Part shown: positions 49,001-64,000 of the stretch, one piece after another
Layout of the letters: each line of letters opens with the position of its first letter
Position numbering within the stretch: the stretch's first letter is position 1
DNA from: Ricordea florida
Lineage: Eukaryota; Cnidaria; Anthozoa; Corallimorpharia; Ricordeidae
Assembly (NCBI GenBank): GCA_949710005.1
Contig: OX453279.1
Coordinates: 11,081,378-11,145,377, forward strand
Direction of reading: 5' to 3'
DNA: 64,000 bases
The notes under the pieces: model-generated
Databases searched by the model: none
Seen by the model: only the letters and a program-made list of their open reading frames with translations
Told to the model about the DNA's origin: nothing
Made by a program: the position numbers and the translations under genes

Positions 49001-52000
49001 TATGCTATAGAGTTAGCTGCCTTAAGCAAATATCTCAACAGCCAAAATACAATACGATATCGAATTACTATCAATTTGATTTCTTACCTAGATGTTGCCC
49101 TTTCGTAATTAGTAAAAATCTGCAAAGTTTTAGAATTGCAAAGATTCGGTAGGCCGACGTATGATAGAATATCTTTAATTTTAAGGCATATAGGCAATTG
49201 GTCGAAGTGCGCATGCGTAGTAACTAAAAGTAGTTTCCTTAAATCACATGGAAATCTAATTGCTGCAGTTAAAATTTTATTCGTCATTCAAAGCTGAGTC
49301 TATATCCTACTATAACATATAGATAAAACATTCAAAATGATGCGATAACTTACCCCCTTAGATGACGGTCCTTCTGCCCATACAATCTCTTATCTGTTTT
49401 TTTTTGCAAAAATTCTATAAGGCTTAGCTTTCTTGCAACCATCTCTTGGTATTGTCTCTTGTCTTAAAAAATGACTACAATCACGAGATAAAATGCATTT
49501 TAAATTACATTTTAAATGCTACAAGATGGTAAAAATTGCATGTTCATCACTAATCTGTGTAATAAAGACTTATCAGATAAACTTTGGTACTGTCTGAGCA
49601 GTATGCTATAGAATTAGCTGCCTTAAGCAAATATCTTGACAGCCAAAATACAATACGATTGCGAATTACTATTAATTTGATTTGTTACCTAGATGTTGCC
49701 CTTTCGTAATTAGTAAAAATCTGCAAAGTTTCAGAATATCAAAGATTCGGTAGGCCGACGTATGATAGAATATCTTTCATTTTAAGGCATATAGGCAATT
49801 GGTCGAAGTGCGCATGCGTAGTAACTAAAACTAGTTTCCTTAAATCACATGGAAATCTAATCGTTGCAATTAAAATTTTATTCGTCATCCAAAGCTGAGT
49901 CTATATCCTACTATAACACATAGATAAAACATCCAAAAATATTCGATAACTTACCCTCCTAGATGATGGTCCTTCTGCCCATAAAATCTCTTATATGGTT
50001 TTTGACAAAAATCTATAAGGCTGAGCTTCCTTGCAACCATCTCTTGGTATTTGTTTCTTGTCTTCAAAAATGACTATAATCACGACATAAAATGCATTTT
50101 AAATTACATATTAAATGCTACAAGATGGTAAAAATTGCATGTTCATCACTAATCTGTGTAATTAAGACTTATCAGAAGAACTTTGCTACTGTCTGAGCAG
50201 TATGCTATAGAGTTAGCTGCCTTAAGCAAATATCTTAAAAGCCAAAATACAATACGATTGCGAATTACTATCAATTTGATTTCTTACCTAGATGTTGCCC
50301 TTTCGTAATTAGTAAAAATCTGCAAAGTTTTAGAATTGCAAAGATTCGGTAGGTCGACGTATGATAGAATATCTTTCATTTTAAGGCATATAAACAATTG
50401 GTCGAAGTGCGCATGCGTAGTAACTAAAACTAGTTTCCTTAAATCACATGGAAATCTAATCGCTGCAGTTAAAGTTTAATTCGTCATCCAAAGCTGAGTC
50501 TATATCCTACTATAACATATAGATAAATCATTCAAAATGATTCGATAACTTACCCTCTTAGATGACGGTCCTTCTGCCCATACAATCTCTTATCTGGTTT
50601 TTTGCAAAAAATCTATAAGGCTGAGCGTCCTTGCAACCATCTCCTTGTATTGTATCTTGTCTTCAAAAACGACTACAATCACGACATAAAATGCATTTTA
50701 AATTACATATTAAATGCTACAAGATGGTAAAAATTGCATGTTCATCACTAATCTGTGTAAGTAAGACTTATCAGATGAACTTTGGTACTGTCTGAGCAGT
50801 ATGCTATAGAATTAGCTGCCTTAAGCAAATATCTTGACAGCCAAAATACAATACGATTGCGAATTACTATCAATTTGATTTCTTACCAAGATGTTGCCCT
50901 TTCGTAATTACTAAGAATCTGCAAAGTTTTAGAATTGCAAAGATTCAATAGGCCGACGTATGATAAGATATCTTTTATTTTAGGGCATATAGGCAATTGG
51001 TCGAGGTGCGCATGCGTAGTAACTAAAAGTAGTTTCCTTAAATCACATGGAAATCTAATCGTTGCAATTAAAATTTTATTCGTCATCCAAAGCTGAGTCT
51101 ATATCCTACTATAACATATAGATAAAACATCCAAAATGATTCCATAACTTACCCTCCTAGATGACGGTCTTTCTGCCCATACAATCTCTTATATGGTTTT
51201 TTGACAAAAAATCTATAAGGCTGAGCTTCCTTGCAACCATCTCTTGGTATTTGTTTCTTGTCTTCAAAAATGACTATAATCACGACATAAAATGCATTTT
51301 AAATTACATATTAAATGCTACAAGATGGTAAAAATTGCATGTTCATCACTAACCTGTGTAATTAAGACTTATCAGAAGAACTTTGGTACTGTCTGAGCAG
51401 TATGCTATAGAGTTAGCTGCCTTAAGCAAATATCTCAACAGCCAAAATACAATACGATATCGAATTACTATCAATTTGATTTCTTACCTAGATGTTGCCC
51501 TTTCGTAATTAGTAAAAATCTGCAAAGTTTTAGAATTGCAAAGATTCGGTAGGCCGACGTATGATAGAATATCTTTAATTTTAAGGCATATAGGCAATTG
51601 GTCGAAGTGCGCATGCGTAGTAACTAAAAGTAGTTTCCTTAAATCACATGGAAATCTAATTGCTGCAGTTAAAATTTTATTCGTCATTCAAAGCTGAGTC
51701 TATATCCTACTATAACATATAGATAAAACATTCAAAATGATGCGATAACTTACCCCCTTAGATGACGGTCCTTCTGCCCATACAATCTCTTATCTGTTTT
51801 TTTTTGCAAAAATTCTATACGGCTTAGCTTTCTTGCAACCATCTCTTGGTATTGTCTCTTGTCTTAAAAAATGACTACAATCACGAGATAAAATGCATTT
51901 TAAATTACATTTTAAATGCTACAAGATGGTAAAAATTGCATGTTCATCACTAATCTGTGTAATAAAGACTTATCAGATAAACTTTGGTACTGTCTGAGCA

Positions 52001-55000
52001 GTATGCTATAGAATTAGCTGCCTTAAGCAAATATCTTGACAGCAAAAATACAATACGATTGCGAATTACTATTAATTTGATTTGTTACCTAGATGTTGCC
52101 CTTTCGTAATTAGTAAAAATCTGCAAAGTTTCAGAATATCAAAGATTCGGTAGGCCGACGTATGATAGAATATCTTTCATTTTAAGGCATATAGGCAATT
52201 GGTCGAAGTGCGCATGCGTAGTAACTAAAACTAGTTTCCTTAAATCACATGGAAATCTAATCGTTGCAATTAAAATTTTATTCGTCATCCAAAGCTGAGT
52301 CTATATCCTACTATAACACATAGATAAAACATCCAAAAATATTCGATAACTTACCCTCCTAGATGATGGTCCTTCTGCCCATAAAATCTCTTATATGGTT
52401 TTTGACAAAAATCTATAAGGCTGAGCTTCCTTGCAACCATCTCTTGGTATTTGTTTCTTGTCTTCAAAAATGACTATAATCACGACATAAAATGCATTTT
52501 AAATTACATATTAAATGCTACAAGATGGTAAAAATTGCATGTTCATCACTAATCTGTGTAATTAAGACTTATCAGAAGAACTTTGCTACTGTCTGAGCAG
52601 TATGCTATAGAGTTAGGTGCCTTAAGCAAATATCTTAAAAGCCAAAATACAATACGATTGCGAATTACTATCAATTTGATTTCTTACCTAGATGTTGCCC
52701 TTTCGTAATTAGTAAAAATCTGCAAAGTTTTAGAATTGCAAAGATTCGGTAGGTCGACGTATGATAGAATATCTTTCATTTTAAGGCATATAAACAATTG
52801 GTCGAAGTGCGCATGCGTAGTAACTAAAACTAGTTTCCTTAAATCACATGGAAATCTAATCGCTGCAGTTAAAGTTTAATTCGTCATCCAAAGCTGAGTC
52901 TATATCCTACTATAACATATAGATAAATCATTCAAAATGATTCGATAACTTACCCTCTTAGATGACGGTCCTTCTGCCCATACAATCTCTTATCTGGTTT
53001 TTTGCAAAAAATCTATAAGGCTGAGCGTCCTAGCAACCATCTCCTTGTATTGTATCTTGTCTTCAAAAACGACTACAATCACGACATAAAATGCATTTTA
53101 AATTACATATTAAATGCTACAAGATGGTAAAAATTGCATGTTCATCACTAATCTGTGTAAGTAAGACTTATCAGATGAACTTTGGTACTGTCTGAGCAGT
53201 ATGCTATAGAATTAGCTGCCTTAAGCAAATATCTTGACAGCCAAAATACAATACGATTGCGAATTACTATCAATTTGATTTCTTACCAAGATGTTGCCCT
53301 TTCGTAATTACTAAGAATCTGCAAAGTTTTAGAATTGCAAAGATTCAATAGGCCGACGTATGATAAGATATCTTTTATTTTAGGGCATATAGGCAATTGG
53401 TCGAGGTGCGCATGCGTAGTAACTAAAAGTAGTTTCCTTAAATCACATGGAAATCTAATCGTTGCAATTAAAATTTTATTCGTCATCCAAAGCTGAGTCT
53501 ATATCCTACTATAACATATAGATAAAACATCCAAAATGATTCCATAACTTACCCTCCTAGATGACGGTCTTTCTGCCCATACAATCTCTTATATGGTTTT
53601 TTGACAAAAAATCTATAAGGCTGAGCTTCCTTGCAACCATCTCTTGGTATTTGTTTCTTGTCTTCAAAAATGACTATAATCACGACATAAAATGCATTTT
53701 AAATTACATATTAAATGCTACAAGATGGTAAAAATTGCATGTTCATCACTAACCTGTGTAATTAAGACTTATCAGAAGAACTTTGGTACTGTCTGAGCAG
53801 TATGCTATAGAGTTAGCTGCCTTAAGCAAATATCTCAACAGCCAAAATACAATACGATATCGAATTACTATCAATTTGATTTCTTACCTAGATGTTGCCC
53901 TTTCGTAATTAGTAAAAATCTGCAAAGTTTTAGAATTGCAAAGATTCGGTAGGCCGACGTATGATAGAATATCTTTAATTTTAAGGCATATAGGCAATTG
54001 GTCGAAGTGCGCATGCGTAGTAACTAAAAGTAGTTTCCTTAAATCACATGGAAATCTAATTGCTGCAGTTAAAATTTTATTCGTCATTCAAAGCTGAGTC
54101 TATATCCTACTATAACATATAGATAAAACATTCAAAATGATGCGATAACTTACCCCCTTAGATGACGGTCCTTCTGCCCATACAATCTCTTATCTGTTTT
54201 TTTTTGCAAAAATTCTATACGGCTTAGCTTTCTTGCAACCATCTCTTGGTATTGTCTCTTGTCTTAAAAAATGACTACAATCACGAGATAAAATGCATTT
54301 TAAATTACATTTTAAATGCTACAAGATGGTAAAAATTGCATGTTCATCACTAATCTGTGTAATAAGGACTTATCAGATAAACTTTGGTACTGTCTGAGCA
54401 GTATGCTATAGAATTAGCTGCCTTAAGCAAATATCTTGACAGCAAAAATACAATACGATTGCGAATTACTATTAATTTGATTTGTTACCTAGATGTTGCC
54501 CTTTCGTAATTAGTAAAAATCTGCAAAGTTTCAGAATATCAAAGATTCGGTAGGCCGACGTATGATAGAATATCTTTCATTTTAAGGCATATAGGCAATT
54601 GGTCGAAGTGCGCATGCGTAGTAACTAAAACTAGTTTCCTTAAATCACATGGAAATCTAATCGTTGCAATTAAAATTTTATTCGTCATCCAAAGCTGAGT
54701 CTATATCCTACTATAACACATAGATAAAACATCCAAAAATATTCGATAACTTACCCTCCTAGATGATGGTCCTTCTGCCCATAAAATCTCTTATATGGTT
54801 TTTGACAAAAATCTATAAGGCTGAGCTTCCTTGCAACCATCTCTTGGTATTTGTTTCTTGTCTTCAAAAATGACTATAATCACGACATAAAATGCATTTT
54901 AAATTACATATTAAATGCTACAAGATGGTAAAAATTGCATGTTCATCACTAATCTGTGTAATTAAGACTTATCAGAAGAACTTTGCTACTGTCTGAGCAG

Positions 55001-58000
55001 TATGCTATAGAGTTAGGTGCCTTAAGCAAATATCTTAAAAGCCAAAATACAATACGATTGCGAATTACTATCAATTTGATTTCTTACCTAGATGTTGCCC
55101 TTTCGTAATTAGTAAAAATCTGCAAAGTTTTAGAATTGCAAAGATTCGGTAGGTCGACGTATGATAGAATATCTTTCATTTTAAGGCATATAAACAATTG
55201 GTCGAAGTGCGCATGCGTAGTAACTAAAACTAGTTTCCTTAAATCACATGGAAATCTAATCGCTGCAGTTAAAGTTTAATTCGTCATCCAAAGCTGAGTC
55301 TATATCCTACTATAACATATAGATAAATCATTCAAAATGATTCGATAACTTACCCTCTTAGATGACGGTCCTTCTGCCCATACAATCTCTTATCTGGTTT
55401 TTTGCAAAAAATCTATAAGGCTGAGCGTCCTTGCAACCATCTCCTTGTATTGTATCTTGTCTTCAAAAACGACTACAATCACGACATAAAATGCATTTTA
55501 AATTACATATTAAATGCTACAAGATGGTAAAAATTGCATGTTCATCACTAATCTGTGTAAGTAAGACTTATCAGATGAACTTTGGTACTGTCTGAGCAGT
55601 ATGCTATAGAATTAGCTGCCTTAAGCAAATATCTTGACAGCCAAAATACAATACGATTGCGAATTACTATCAATTTGATTTCTTACCAAGATGTTGCCCT
55701 TTCGTAATTACTAAGAATCTGCAAAGTTTTAGAATTGCAAAGATTCAATAGGCCGACGTATGATAAGATATCTTTTATTTTAGGGCATATAGGCAATTGG
55801 TCGAGGTGCGCATGCGTAGTAACTAAAAGTAGTTTCCTTAAATCACATGGAAATCTAATCGTTGCAATTAAAATTTTATTCGTCATCCAAAGCTGAGTCT
55901 ATATCCTACTATAACATATAGATAAAACATCCAAAATGATTCCATAACTTACCCTCCTAGATGACGGTCTTTCTGCCCATACAATCTCTTATATGGTTTT
56001 TTGACAAAAAATCTATAAGGCTGAGCTTCCTTGCAACCATCTCTTGGTATTTGTTTCTTGTCTTCAAAAATGACTATAATCACGACATAAAATGCATTTT
56101 AAATTACATATTAAATGCTACAAGATGGTAAAAATTGCATGTTCATCACTAACCTGTGTAATTAAGACTTATCAGAAGAACTTTGGTACTGTCTGAGCAG
56201 TATGCTATAGAGTTAGCTGCCTTAAGCAAATATCTCAACAGCCAAAATACAATACGATATCGAATTACTATCAATTTGATTTCTTACCTAGATGTTGCCC
56301 TTTCGTAATTAGTAAAAATCTGCAAAGTTTTAGAATTGCAAAGATTCGGTAGGCCGACGTATGATAGAATATCTTTAATTTTAAGGCATATAGGCAATTG
56401 GTCGAAGTGCGCATGCGTAGTAACTAAAAGTAGTTTCCTTAAATCACATGGAAATCTAATTGCTGCAGTTAAAATTTTATTCGTCATTCAAAGCTGAGTC
56501 TATATCCTACTATAACATATAGATAAAACATTCAAAATGATGCGATAACTTACCCCCTTAGATGACGGTCCTTCTGCCCATACAATCTCTTATCTGTTTT
56601 TTTTTGCAAAAATTCTATACGGCTTAGCTTTCTTGCAACCATCTCTTGGTATTGTCTCTTGTCTTAAAAAATGACTACAATCACGAGATAAAATGCATTT
56701 TAAATTACATTTTAAATGCTACAAGATGGTAAAAATTGCATGTTCATCACTAATCTGTGTAATAAGGACTTATCAGATAAACTTTGGTACTGTCTGAGCA
56801 GTATGCTATAGAATTAGCTGCCTTAAGCAAATATCTTGACAGCAAAAATACAATACGATTGCGAATTACTATTAATTTGATTTGTTACCTAGATGTTGCC
56901 CTTTCGTAATTAGTAAAAATCTGCAAAGTTTCAGAATATCAAAGATTCGGTAGGCCGACGTATGATAGAATATCTTTCATTTTAAGGCATATAGGCAATT
57001 GGTCGAAGTGCGCATGCGTAGTAACTAAAACTAGTTTCCTTAAATCACATGGAAATCTAATCGTTGCAATTAAAATTTTATTCGTCATCCAAAGCTGAGT
57101 CTATATCCTACTATAACACATAGATAAAACATCCAAAAATATTCGATAACTTACCCTCCTAGATGATGGTCCTTCTGCCCATAAAATCTCTTATATGGTT
57201 TTTGACAAAAATCTATAAGGCTGAGCTTCCTTGCAACCATCTCTTGGTATTTGTTTCTTGTCTTCAAAAATGACTATAATCACGACATAAAATGCATTTT
57301 AAATTACATATTAAATGCTACAAGATGGTAAAAATTGCATGTTCATCACTAATCTGTGTAATTAAGACTTATCAGAAGAACTTTGCTACTGTCTGAGCAG
57401 TATGCTATAGAGTTAGGTGCCTTAAGCAAATATCTTAAAAGCCAAAATACAATACGATTGCGAATTACTATCAATTTGATTTCTTACCTAGATGTTGCCC
57501 TTTCGTAATTAGTAAAAATCTGCAAAGTTTTAGAATTGCAAAGATTCGGTAGGTCGACGTATGATAGAATATCTTTCATTTTAAGGCATATAAACAATTG
57601 GTCGAAGTGCGCATGCGTAGTAACTAAAACTAGTTTCCTTAAATCACATGGAAATCTAATCGCTGCAGTTAAAGTTTAATTCGTCATCCAAAGCTGAGTC
57701 TATATCCTACTATAACATATAGATAAATCATTCAAAATGATTCGATAACTTACCCTCTTAGATGACGGTCCTTCTGCCCATACAATCTCTTATCTGGTTT
57801 TTTGCAAAAAATCTATAAGGCTGAGCGTCCTTGCAACCATCTCCTTGTATTGTATCTTGTCTTCAAAAACGACTACAATCACGACATAAAATGCATTTTA
57901 AATTACATATTAAATGCTACAAGATGGTAAAAATTGCATGTTCATCACTAATCTGTGTAAGTAAGACTTATCAGATGAACTTTGGTACTGTCTGAGCAGT

Positions 58001-59280
58001 ATGCTATAGAATTAGCTGCCTTAAGCAAATATCTTGACAGCCAAAATACAATACGATTGCGAATTACTATCAATTTGATTTCTTACCAAGATGTTGCCCT
58101 TTCGTAATTACTAAGAATCTGCAAAGTTTTAGAATTGCAAAGATTCAATAGGCCGACGTATGATAAGATATCTTTTATTTTAGGGCATATAGGCAATTGG
58201 TCGAGGTGCGCATGCGTAGTAACTAAAAGTAGTTTCCTTAAATCACATGGAAATCTAATCGTTGCAATTAAAATTTTATTCGTCATCCAAAGCTGAGTCT
58301 ATATCCTACTATAACATATAGATAAAACATCCAAAATGATTCCATAACTTACCCTCCTAGATGACGGTCTTTCTGCCCATACAATCTCTTATATGGTTTT
58401 TTGACAAAAAATCTATAAGGCTGAGCTTCCTTGCAACCATCTCTTGGTATTTGTTTCTTGTCTTCAAAAATGACTATAATCACGACATAAAATGCATTTT
58501 AAATTACATATTAAATGCTACAAGATGGTAAAAATTGCATGTTCATCACTAACCTGTGTAATTAAGACTTATCAGAAGAACTTTGCTACTGTCTGAGCAG
58601 TATGCTATAGAGTTAGCTGCCTTAAGCAAATATCTCAACAGCCAAAATACAATACGATATCGAATTACTATCAATTTGATTTCTTACCTAGATGTTGCCC
58701 TTTCGTAATTAGTAAAAATCTGCAAAGTTTTAGAATTGCAAAGATTCGGTAGGCCGACGTATGATAGAATATCTTTAATTTTAAGGCATATAGGCAATTG
58801 GTCGAAGTGCGCATGCGTAGTAACTAAAAGTAGTTTCCTTAAATCACATGGAAATCTAATTGCTGCAGTTAAAATTTTATTCGTCATTCAAAGCTGAGTC
58901 TATATCCTACTATAACATATAGATAAAACATTCAAAATGATGCGATAACTTACCCCCTTAGATGACGGTCCTTCTGCCCATACAATCTCTTATCTGTTCT
59001 TTTTTGCAAAAATTCTATACGGCTTAGCTTTCTTGCAACCATCTCTTGGTATTGTCTCTTGTCTTAAAAAATGACTACAATCACGAGATAAAATGCATTT
59101 TAAATTACATTTTAAATGCTACAAGATGGTAAAAATTGCATGTTCATCACTAATCTGTGTAATAAAGACTTATCAGATAAACTTTGGTACTGTCTGAGCA
59201 GTATGCTATAGAATTAGCTGCCTTAAGCAAATATCTTGACAGCAAAAATACAATACGATTGCGAATTACTATTAATTTGA
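46083..59280. repeat. Satellite 4-mer block (2400-bp period)
   Basis: Class A monomers lie at 46083, 48483, 50883, 53283, 55683 and 58083, and class B at 46684, 49084, 51484, 53884, 56284 and 58684, each exactly 2400 bp apart. The order is A-B-C-D. Rare variants are shared by adjacent units only (for example AATAAGGACTT near 54361 and 56761), the expected trace of local tandem duplication. Regular order breaks down after about 59.3 kb, where 1800-bp units reappear. Confidence 0.92.
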
Positions 59281-62200
59281 TTTGTTACCTAGATGTTGCC
59301 CTTTCGTAATTAGTAAAAATCTGCAAAGTTTCAGAATATCAAAGATTCGGTAGGCCGACGTATGATAGAATATCTTTCATTTTAAGGCATATAGGATATT
59401 GGTCGAAGTGCGCATGCGTAGTAACTAAAACTACTTTCCTTAAATCACATGGAAATCTAATCGCTGCAGTTAAAGTTTAATTCGTCATCCAAAGCTGAGT
59501 CTATATCCTACTATAACATATAGATAAATTATTCAAAATGATTCGATAACTTACCCTCTTAGATGACGGTCCTTCTGCCCATACAATCTCTTATCTGGTT
59601 TTTTGCAAAAAATCTATAAGGCTGAGCGTCCTTGCAACCATCTCCTTGTATTGTATCTTGTCTTCAAAAACGACTACAATCACGACATAAAATGCATTTT
59701 AAATTACATATTAAATGCTACAAGATGGTAAAAATTGCATGTTCATCACTAATCTGTGTAAGTAAGACTTATCAGATGAACTTTGGTACTGTCTGAGCAG
59801 TATGCTATAGAATTAGCTGCCTTAAGCAAATATCTTGACAGCCAAAATACAATACGATTGCGAATTACTATCAATTTGATTTCTTACCAAGATGTTGCCC
59901 TTTCGTAATTACTAAGAATCTGCAAAGTTTTAGAATTGCAAAGATTCAATAGGCCAACGTATGATAAGATATCTTTTATTTTAGGGCATATAGGCAATTG
60001 GTCGAGGTGCGCATGCGTAGTAACTAAAAGTAGTTTCCTTAAATCACATGGAAATCTAATCGTTGCAATTAAAATTTTATTCGTCATCCAAAGCTGAGTC
60101 TATATCCTACTATAACATATAGATAAAACATCCAAAATGATTCCATAACTTACCCTCCTAGATGACGGTCTTTGTGCCCATACAATCTCTTATATGGTTT
60201 TTTGACAAAAAAATCTATAAGGCTGAGCTTCCTCTCAACCATCTCTTGGTATTTGTTTCTTGTCTTCAAAAATGACTATAATCACGACATAAAATGCATT
60301 TTAAATTACATATTAAATGCTACAAGATGGTAAAAATTGCATGTTCATCACTAACCTGTGTAATTAAGACTTATCAGAAGAACTTTGGTACTGTCTGAGC
60401 AGTATGCTATAGAGTTAGCTGCCTTAAGCAAATATCTCAACAGCCAAAATACAATACGATATCGAATTACTATCAATTTGATTTCTTACCTAGATGTTGC
60501 CCTTTCGTAATTAGTAAAAATCTGCAAAGTTTTAGAATTGCAAAGATTCGGTAGGCCGACGTATGATAGAATATCTTTAATTTTAAGGCATATAGGCAAT
60601 TGGTCGAAGTGCGCATGCGTAGTAACTAAAACTAGTTTCCTTAAATCACATGGAAATCTAATCGTTGCAATTAAAATTTTATTAGTCATCCAAAGCTGAG
60701 TCTATATCCTACTATAACACATAGATAAAACATCCAAAAATATTCGATAACTTACCCTCCTAGATGATGGTCCTTCTGCCCATAAAATCTCTTATATGGT
60801 TTTTGACAAAAATCTATAAGGCTGAGCTTCCTTGCAACCATCTCTTGGTATTTGTTTCTTGTCTTCAAAAATGACTATAATCACGACATAAAATGCATTT
60901 TAAATTACATATTAAATGCTACAAGATGGTAAAAATTGCATGTTCATCACTAATCTGTGTAATTAAGACTTATCAGAAGAACTTTGCTACTGTCTGAGCA
61001 GTATGCTATAGAGTTAGCTGCCTTAAGCAAATATCTTAAAAGCCAAAATACAATACGATTGCGAATTACTATCAATTTGATTTCTTACCTAGATGTTGCC
61101 CTTTCGTAATTAGTAAAAATCTGCAAAGTTTTAGAATTGCAAAGATTCGGTAGGTCGACGTATGATAGAATATCTTTCATCTTAAGGCATATAAACAATT
61201 GGTCGAAGTGCGCATGCGTAGTAACTAAAACTAGTTTCCTTAAATCACATGGAAATCTAATCGCTGCAGTTAAAGTTTAATTCGTCATCCAAAGCTGAGT
61301 CTATATCCTACTATAACATATAGATAAATCATTCAAAATGATTCGATAACTTACCCTCTTAGATGACGGTCCTTCTGCCCATACAATCTCTTATCTGGTT
61401 TTTTGCAAAAAATCTATAAGGCTGAGCGTCCTTGCAACCATCTCCTTGTATTGTATCTTGTCTTCAAAAACGACTACAATCACGACATAAAATGCATTTT
61501 AAATTACATATTAAATGCTACAAGATGGTAAAAATTGCATGTTCATCACTAATCTGTGTAAGTAAGACTTATCAGATGAACTTTGGTACTGTCTGAGCAG
61601 TATGCTATAGAATTAGCTGCCTTAAGCAAATATCTTGACAGCCAAAATACAATACGATTGCGAATTACTATCAATTTGATTTCTTACCAAGATGTTGCCC
61701 TTTCGTAATTACTAAGAATCTGCAAAGTTTTAGAATTGCAAAGATTCAATAGGCCGACGTATGATAAGATATCTTTTATTTTAGGGCATATAGGCAATTG
61801 GTCGAGGTGCGCATGCGTAGTAACTAAAAGTAGTTTCCTTAAATCACATGGAAATCTAATCGTTGCAATTAAAATTTTATTCGTCATCCAAAGCTGAGTC
61901 TATATCCTACTATAACATATAGATAAAACATCCAAAATGATTCCATAACTTACCCTCCTAGATGACGGTCTTTCTGCCCATACAATCTCTTATATGGTTT
62001 TTTGACAAAAAATCTATAAGGCTGAGCTTCCTTGCAACCATCTCTTGGTATTTGTTTCTTGTCTTCAAAAATGACTATAATCACGACATAAAATGCATTT
62101 TAAATTACATATTAAATGCTACAAGATGGTAAAAATTGCATGTTCATCACTAACCTGTGTAATTAAGACTTATCAGAAGAACTTTGGTACTGTCTGAGCA

Positions 62201-64000
62201 GTATGCTATAGAGTTAGCTTCCTTAAGCAAATATCTCAACAGCCAAAATACAATACGATATCGAATTACTATCAATTTGATTTCTTACCTAGATGTTGCC
62301 CTTTCGTAATTAGTAAAAATCTGCAAAGTTTTAGAATTGCAAAGATTCGGTAGGCCGACGTATGATAGAATATCTTTAATTTTAAGGCATATAGGCAATT
62401 GGTCGAAGTGCGCATGCGTAGTAACTAAAAGTAGTTTCCTTAAATCACATGGAAATCTAATTGCTGCAGTTAAAATTTTATTCGTCATTCAAAGCTGAGT
62501 CTATATCCTACTATAACATATAGATAAAACATTCAAAATGATGCGATAACTTACCCCCTTAGATGACGGTCCTTCTGCCCATACAATCTCTTATCTGTTT
62601 TTTTTTGCAAAAATTCTATACGGCTTAGCTTTCTTGCAACCATCTCTTGGTATTGTCTCTTGTCTTAAAAAATGACTACAATCACGAGATAAAATGCATT
62701 TTAAATTACATTTTAAATGCTACAAGATGGTAAAAATTGCATGTTCATCACTAATCTGTGTAATAAAGACTTATCAGATAAACTTTGGTACTGTCTGAGC
62801 AGTATGCTATAGAATTAGCTGCCTTAAGCAAATATCTTGACAGCAAAAATACAATACGATTGCGAATTACTATTAATTTGATTTGTTACCTAGATGTTGC
62901 CCTTTCGTAATTAGTAAAAATCTGCAAAGTTTCAGAATATCAAAGATTCGGTAGGCCGACGTATGATAGAATATCTTTCATTTTAAGGCATATAGGCAAT
63001 TGGTCGAAGTGCGCATGCGTAGTAACTAAAACTAGTTTCCTTAAATCACATGGAAATCTAATCGTTGCAATTAAAATTTTATTCGTCATCCAAAGCTGAG
63101 TCTATATCCTACTATAACACATAGATAAAACATCCAAAAATATTCGATAACTTACCCTCCTAGATGATGGTCCTTCTGCCCATAAAATCTCTTATATGGT
63201 TTTTGACAAAAATCTATAAGGCTGAGCTTCCTTGCAACCATCTCTTGGTATTTGTTTCTTGTCTTCAAAAATGACTATAATCACGACATAAAATGCATTT
63301 TAAATTACATATTAAATGCTACAAGATGGTAAAAATTGCATGTTCATCACTAATCTGTGTAATTAAGACTTATCAGAAGAACTTTGCTACTGTCTGAGCA
63401 GTATGCTATAGAGTTAGGTGCCTTAAGCAAATATCTTAAAAGCCAAAATACAATACGATTGCGAATTACTATCAATTTGATTTCTTACCTAGATGTTGCC
63501 CTTTCGTAATTAGTAAAAATCTGCAAAGTTTTAGAATTGCAAAGATTCGGTAGGTCGACGTATGATAGAATATCTTTCATTTTAAGGCATATAAACAATT
63601 GGTCGAAGTGCGCATGCGTAGTAACTAAAACTAGTTTCCTTAAATCACATGGAAATCTAATCGCTGCAGTTAAAGTTTAATTCGTCATCCAAAGCTGAGT
63701 CTATATCCTACTATAACATATAGATAAATCATTCAAAATGATTCGATAACTTACCCTCTTAGATGACGGTCCTTCTGCCCATACAATCTCTTATCTGGTT
63801 TTTTGCAAAAAATCTATAAGGCTGAGCGTCCTTGCAACCATCTCCTTGTATTGTATCTTGTCTTCAAAAACGACTACAATCACGACATAAAATGCATTTT
63901 AAATTACATATTAAATGCTACAAGATGGTAAAAATTGCATGTTCATCACTAATCTGTGTAAGTAAGACTTATCAGATGAACTTTGGTACTGTCTGAGCAG

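Larger units (their letters stand above)
36462..64000. repeat. Satellite DNA array, right arm (~600-bp monomer)
   Basis: Same satellite and same orientation as the left arm, about 46 monomers, continuing past the window end. It resumes within a class B monomer and proceeds through C and D, which completes the 4-mer broken by the transposon. The first 4-mer on the right carries the same private variants as the last complete one on the left (CTATACGGCTTAG, GACAGCAAAAATAC, CATATAAACAATT). This supports insertion into a locally homogeneous array. No independent gene is supported. Confidence 0.97.

Overview
This is an AT-rich eukaryotic window. It has spliced genes, a long satellite DNA array and a large DNA transposon. 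The spliced multidomain gene, the animal-type (TKL-like) kinase domain and the repeat landscape suggest an invertebrate animal, possibly a cnidarian or another early-branching marine lineage. I cannot name the organism from sequence alone.

Layout. (1) Bases 1-22534 are a satellite array with a monomer of about 600 bp, arranged in higher-order repeats: 1202-bp dimers up to about 7.5 kb, then mixed 3-mers (about 1800 bp) and 4-mers (2400 bp). (2) Bases 22535-36461 are a single 13,927-bp DNA transposon. It interrupts one satellite monomer cleanly and is flanked by an 8-bp target-site duplication, AATTACTA. (3) Bases 36462-64000 are the same satellite, resumed at the exact base where it was broken and running off the window edge. 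It includes a very regular stretch of 2400-bp 4-mers.

The transposon has imperfect terminal inverted repeats of about 32 bp. Inside each end lies about 1.1 kb of tandem subterminal repeats. The two arrays differ in period (114 bp on the left; alternating 96 and 118 bp on the right) but share inverted copies of the same core motif, probably transposase binding sites. Between them is one minus-strand gene. Its 5.86-kb last exon encodes, in order, a protein kinase, a papain-fold cysteine protease-like domain with an N-x-C and D-x-H signature, a complete RecQ-type helicase, a zinc-binding GCM/FLYWCH-like motif, a MULE-type DDE transposase and an SH3/Tudor-like domain. By reading splice sites and phases by eye I extend this gene upstream through six small exons. 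The first four assemble into an RRM-like fold. All six junctions are phase-compatible, giving a predicted protein of 2154 residues.

How it fits together (inference): the MULE domain would cut and join DNA at the ends. The subterminal arrays and zinc motif would give recognition. The RecQ helicase would help process or replicate the element. The kinase and protease modules would act on host proteins. Smaller non-autonomous or foldback repeats have landed inside the element, in intron 3 and in the 3' flank. The 67-codon ORF found in many satellite monomers is most likely not a gene, although its end coincides with a splice-donor-like sequence.
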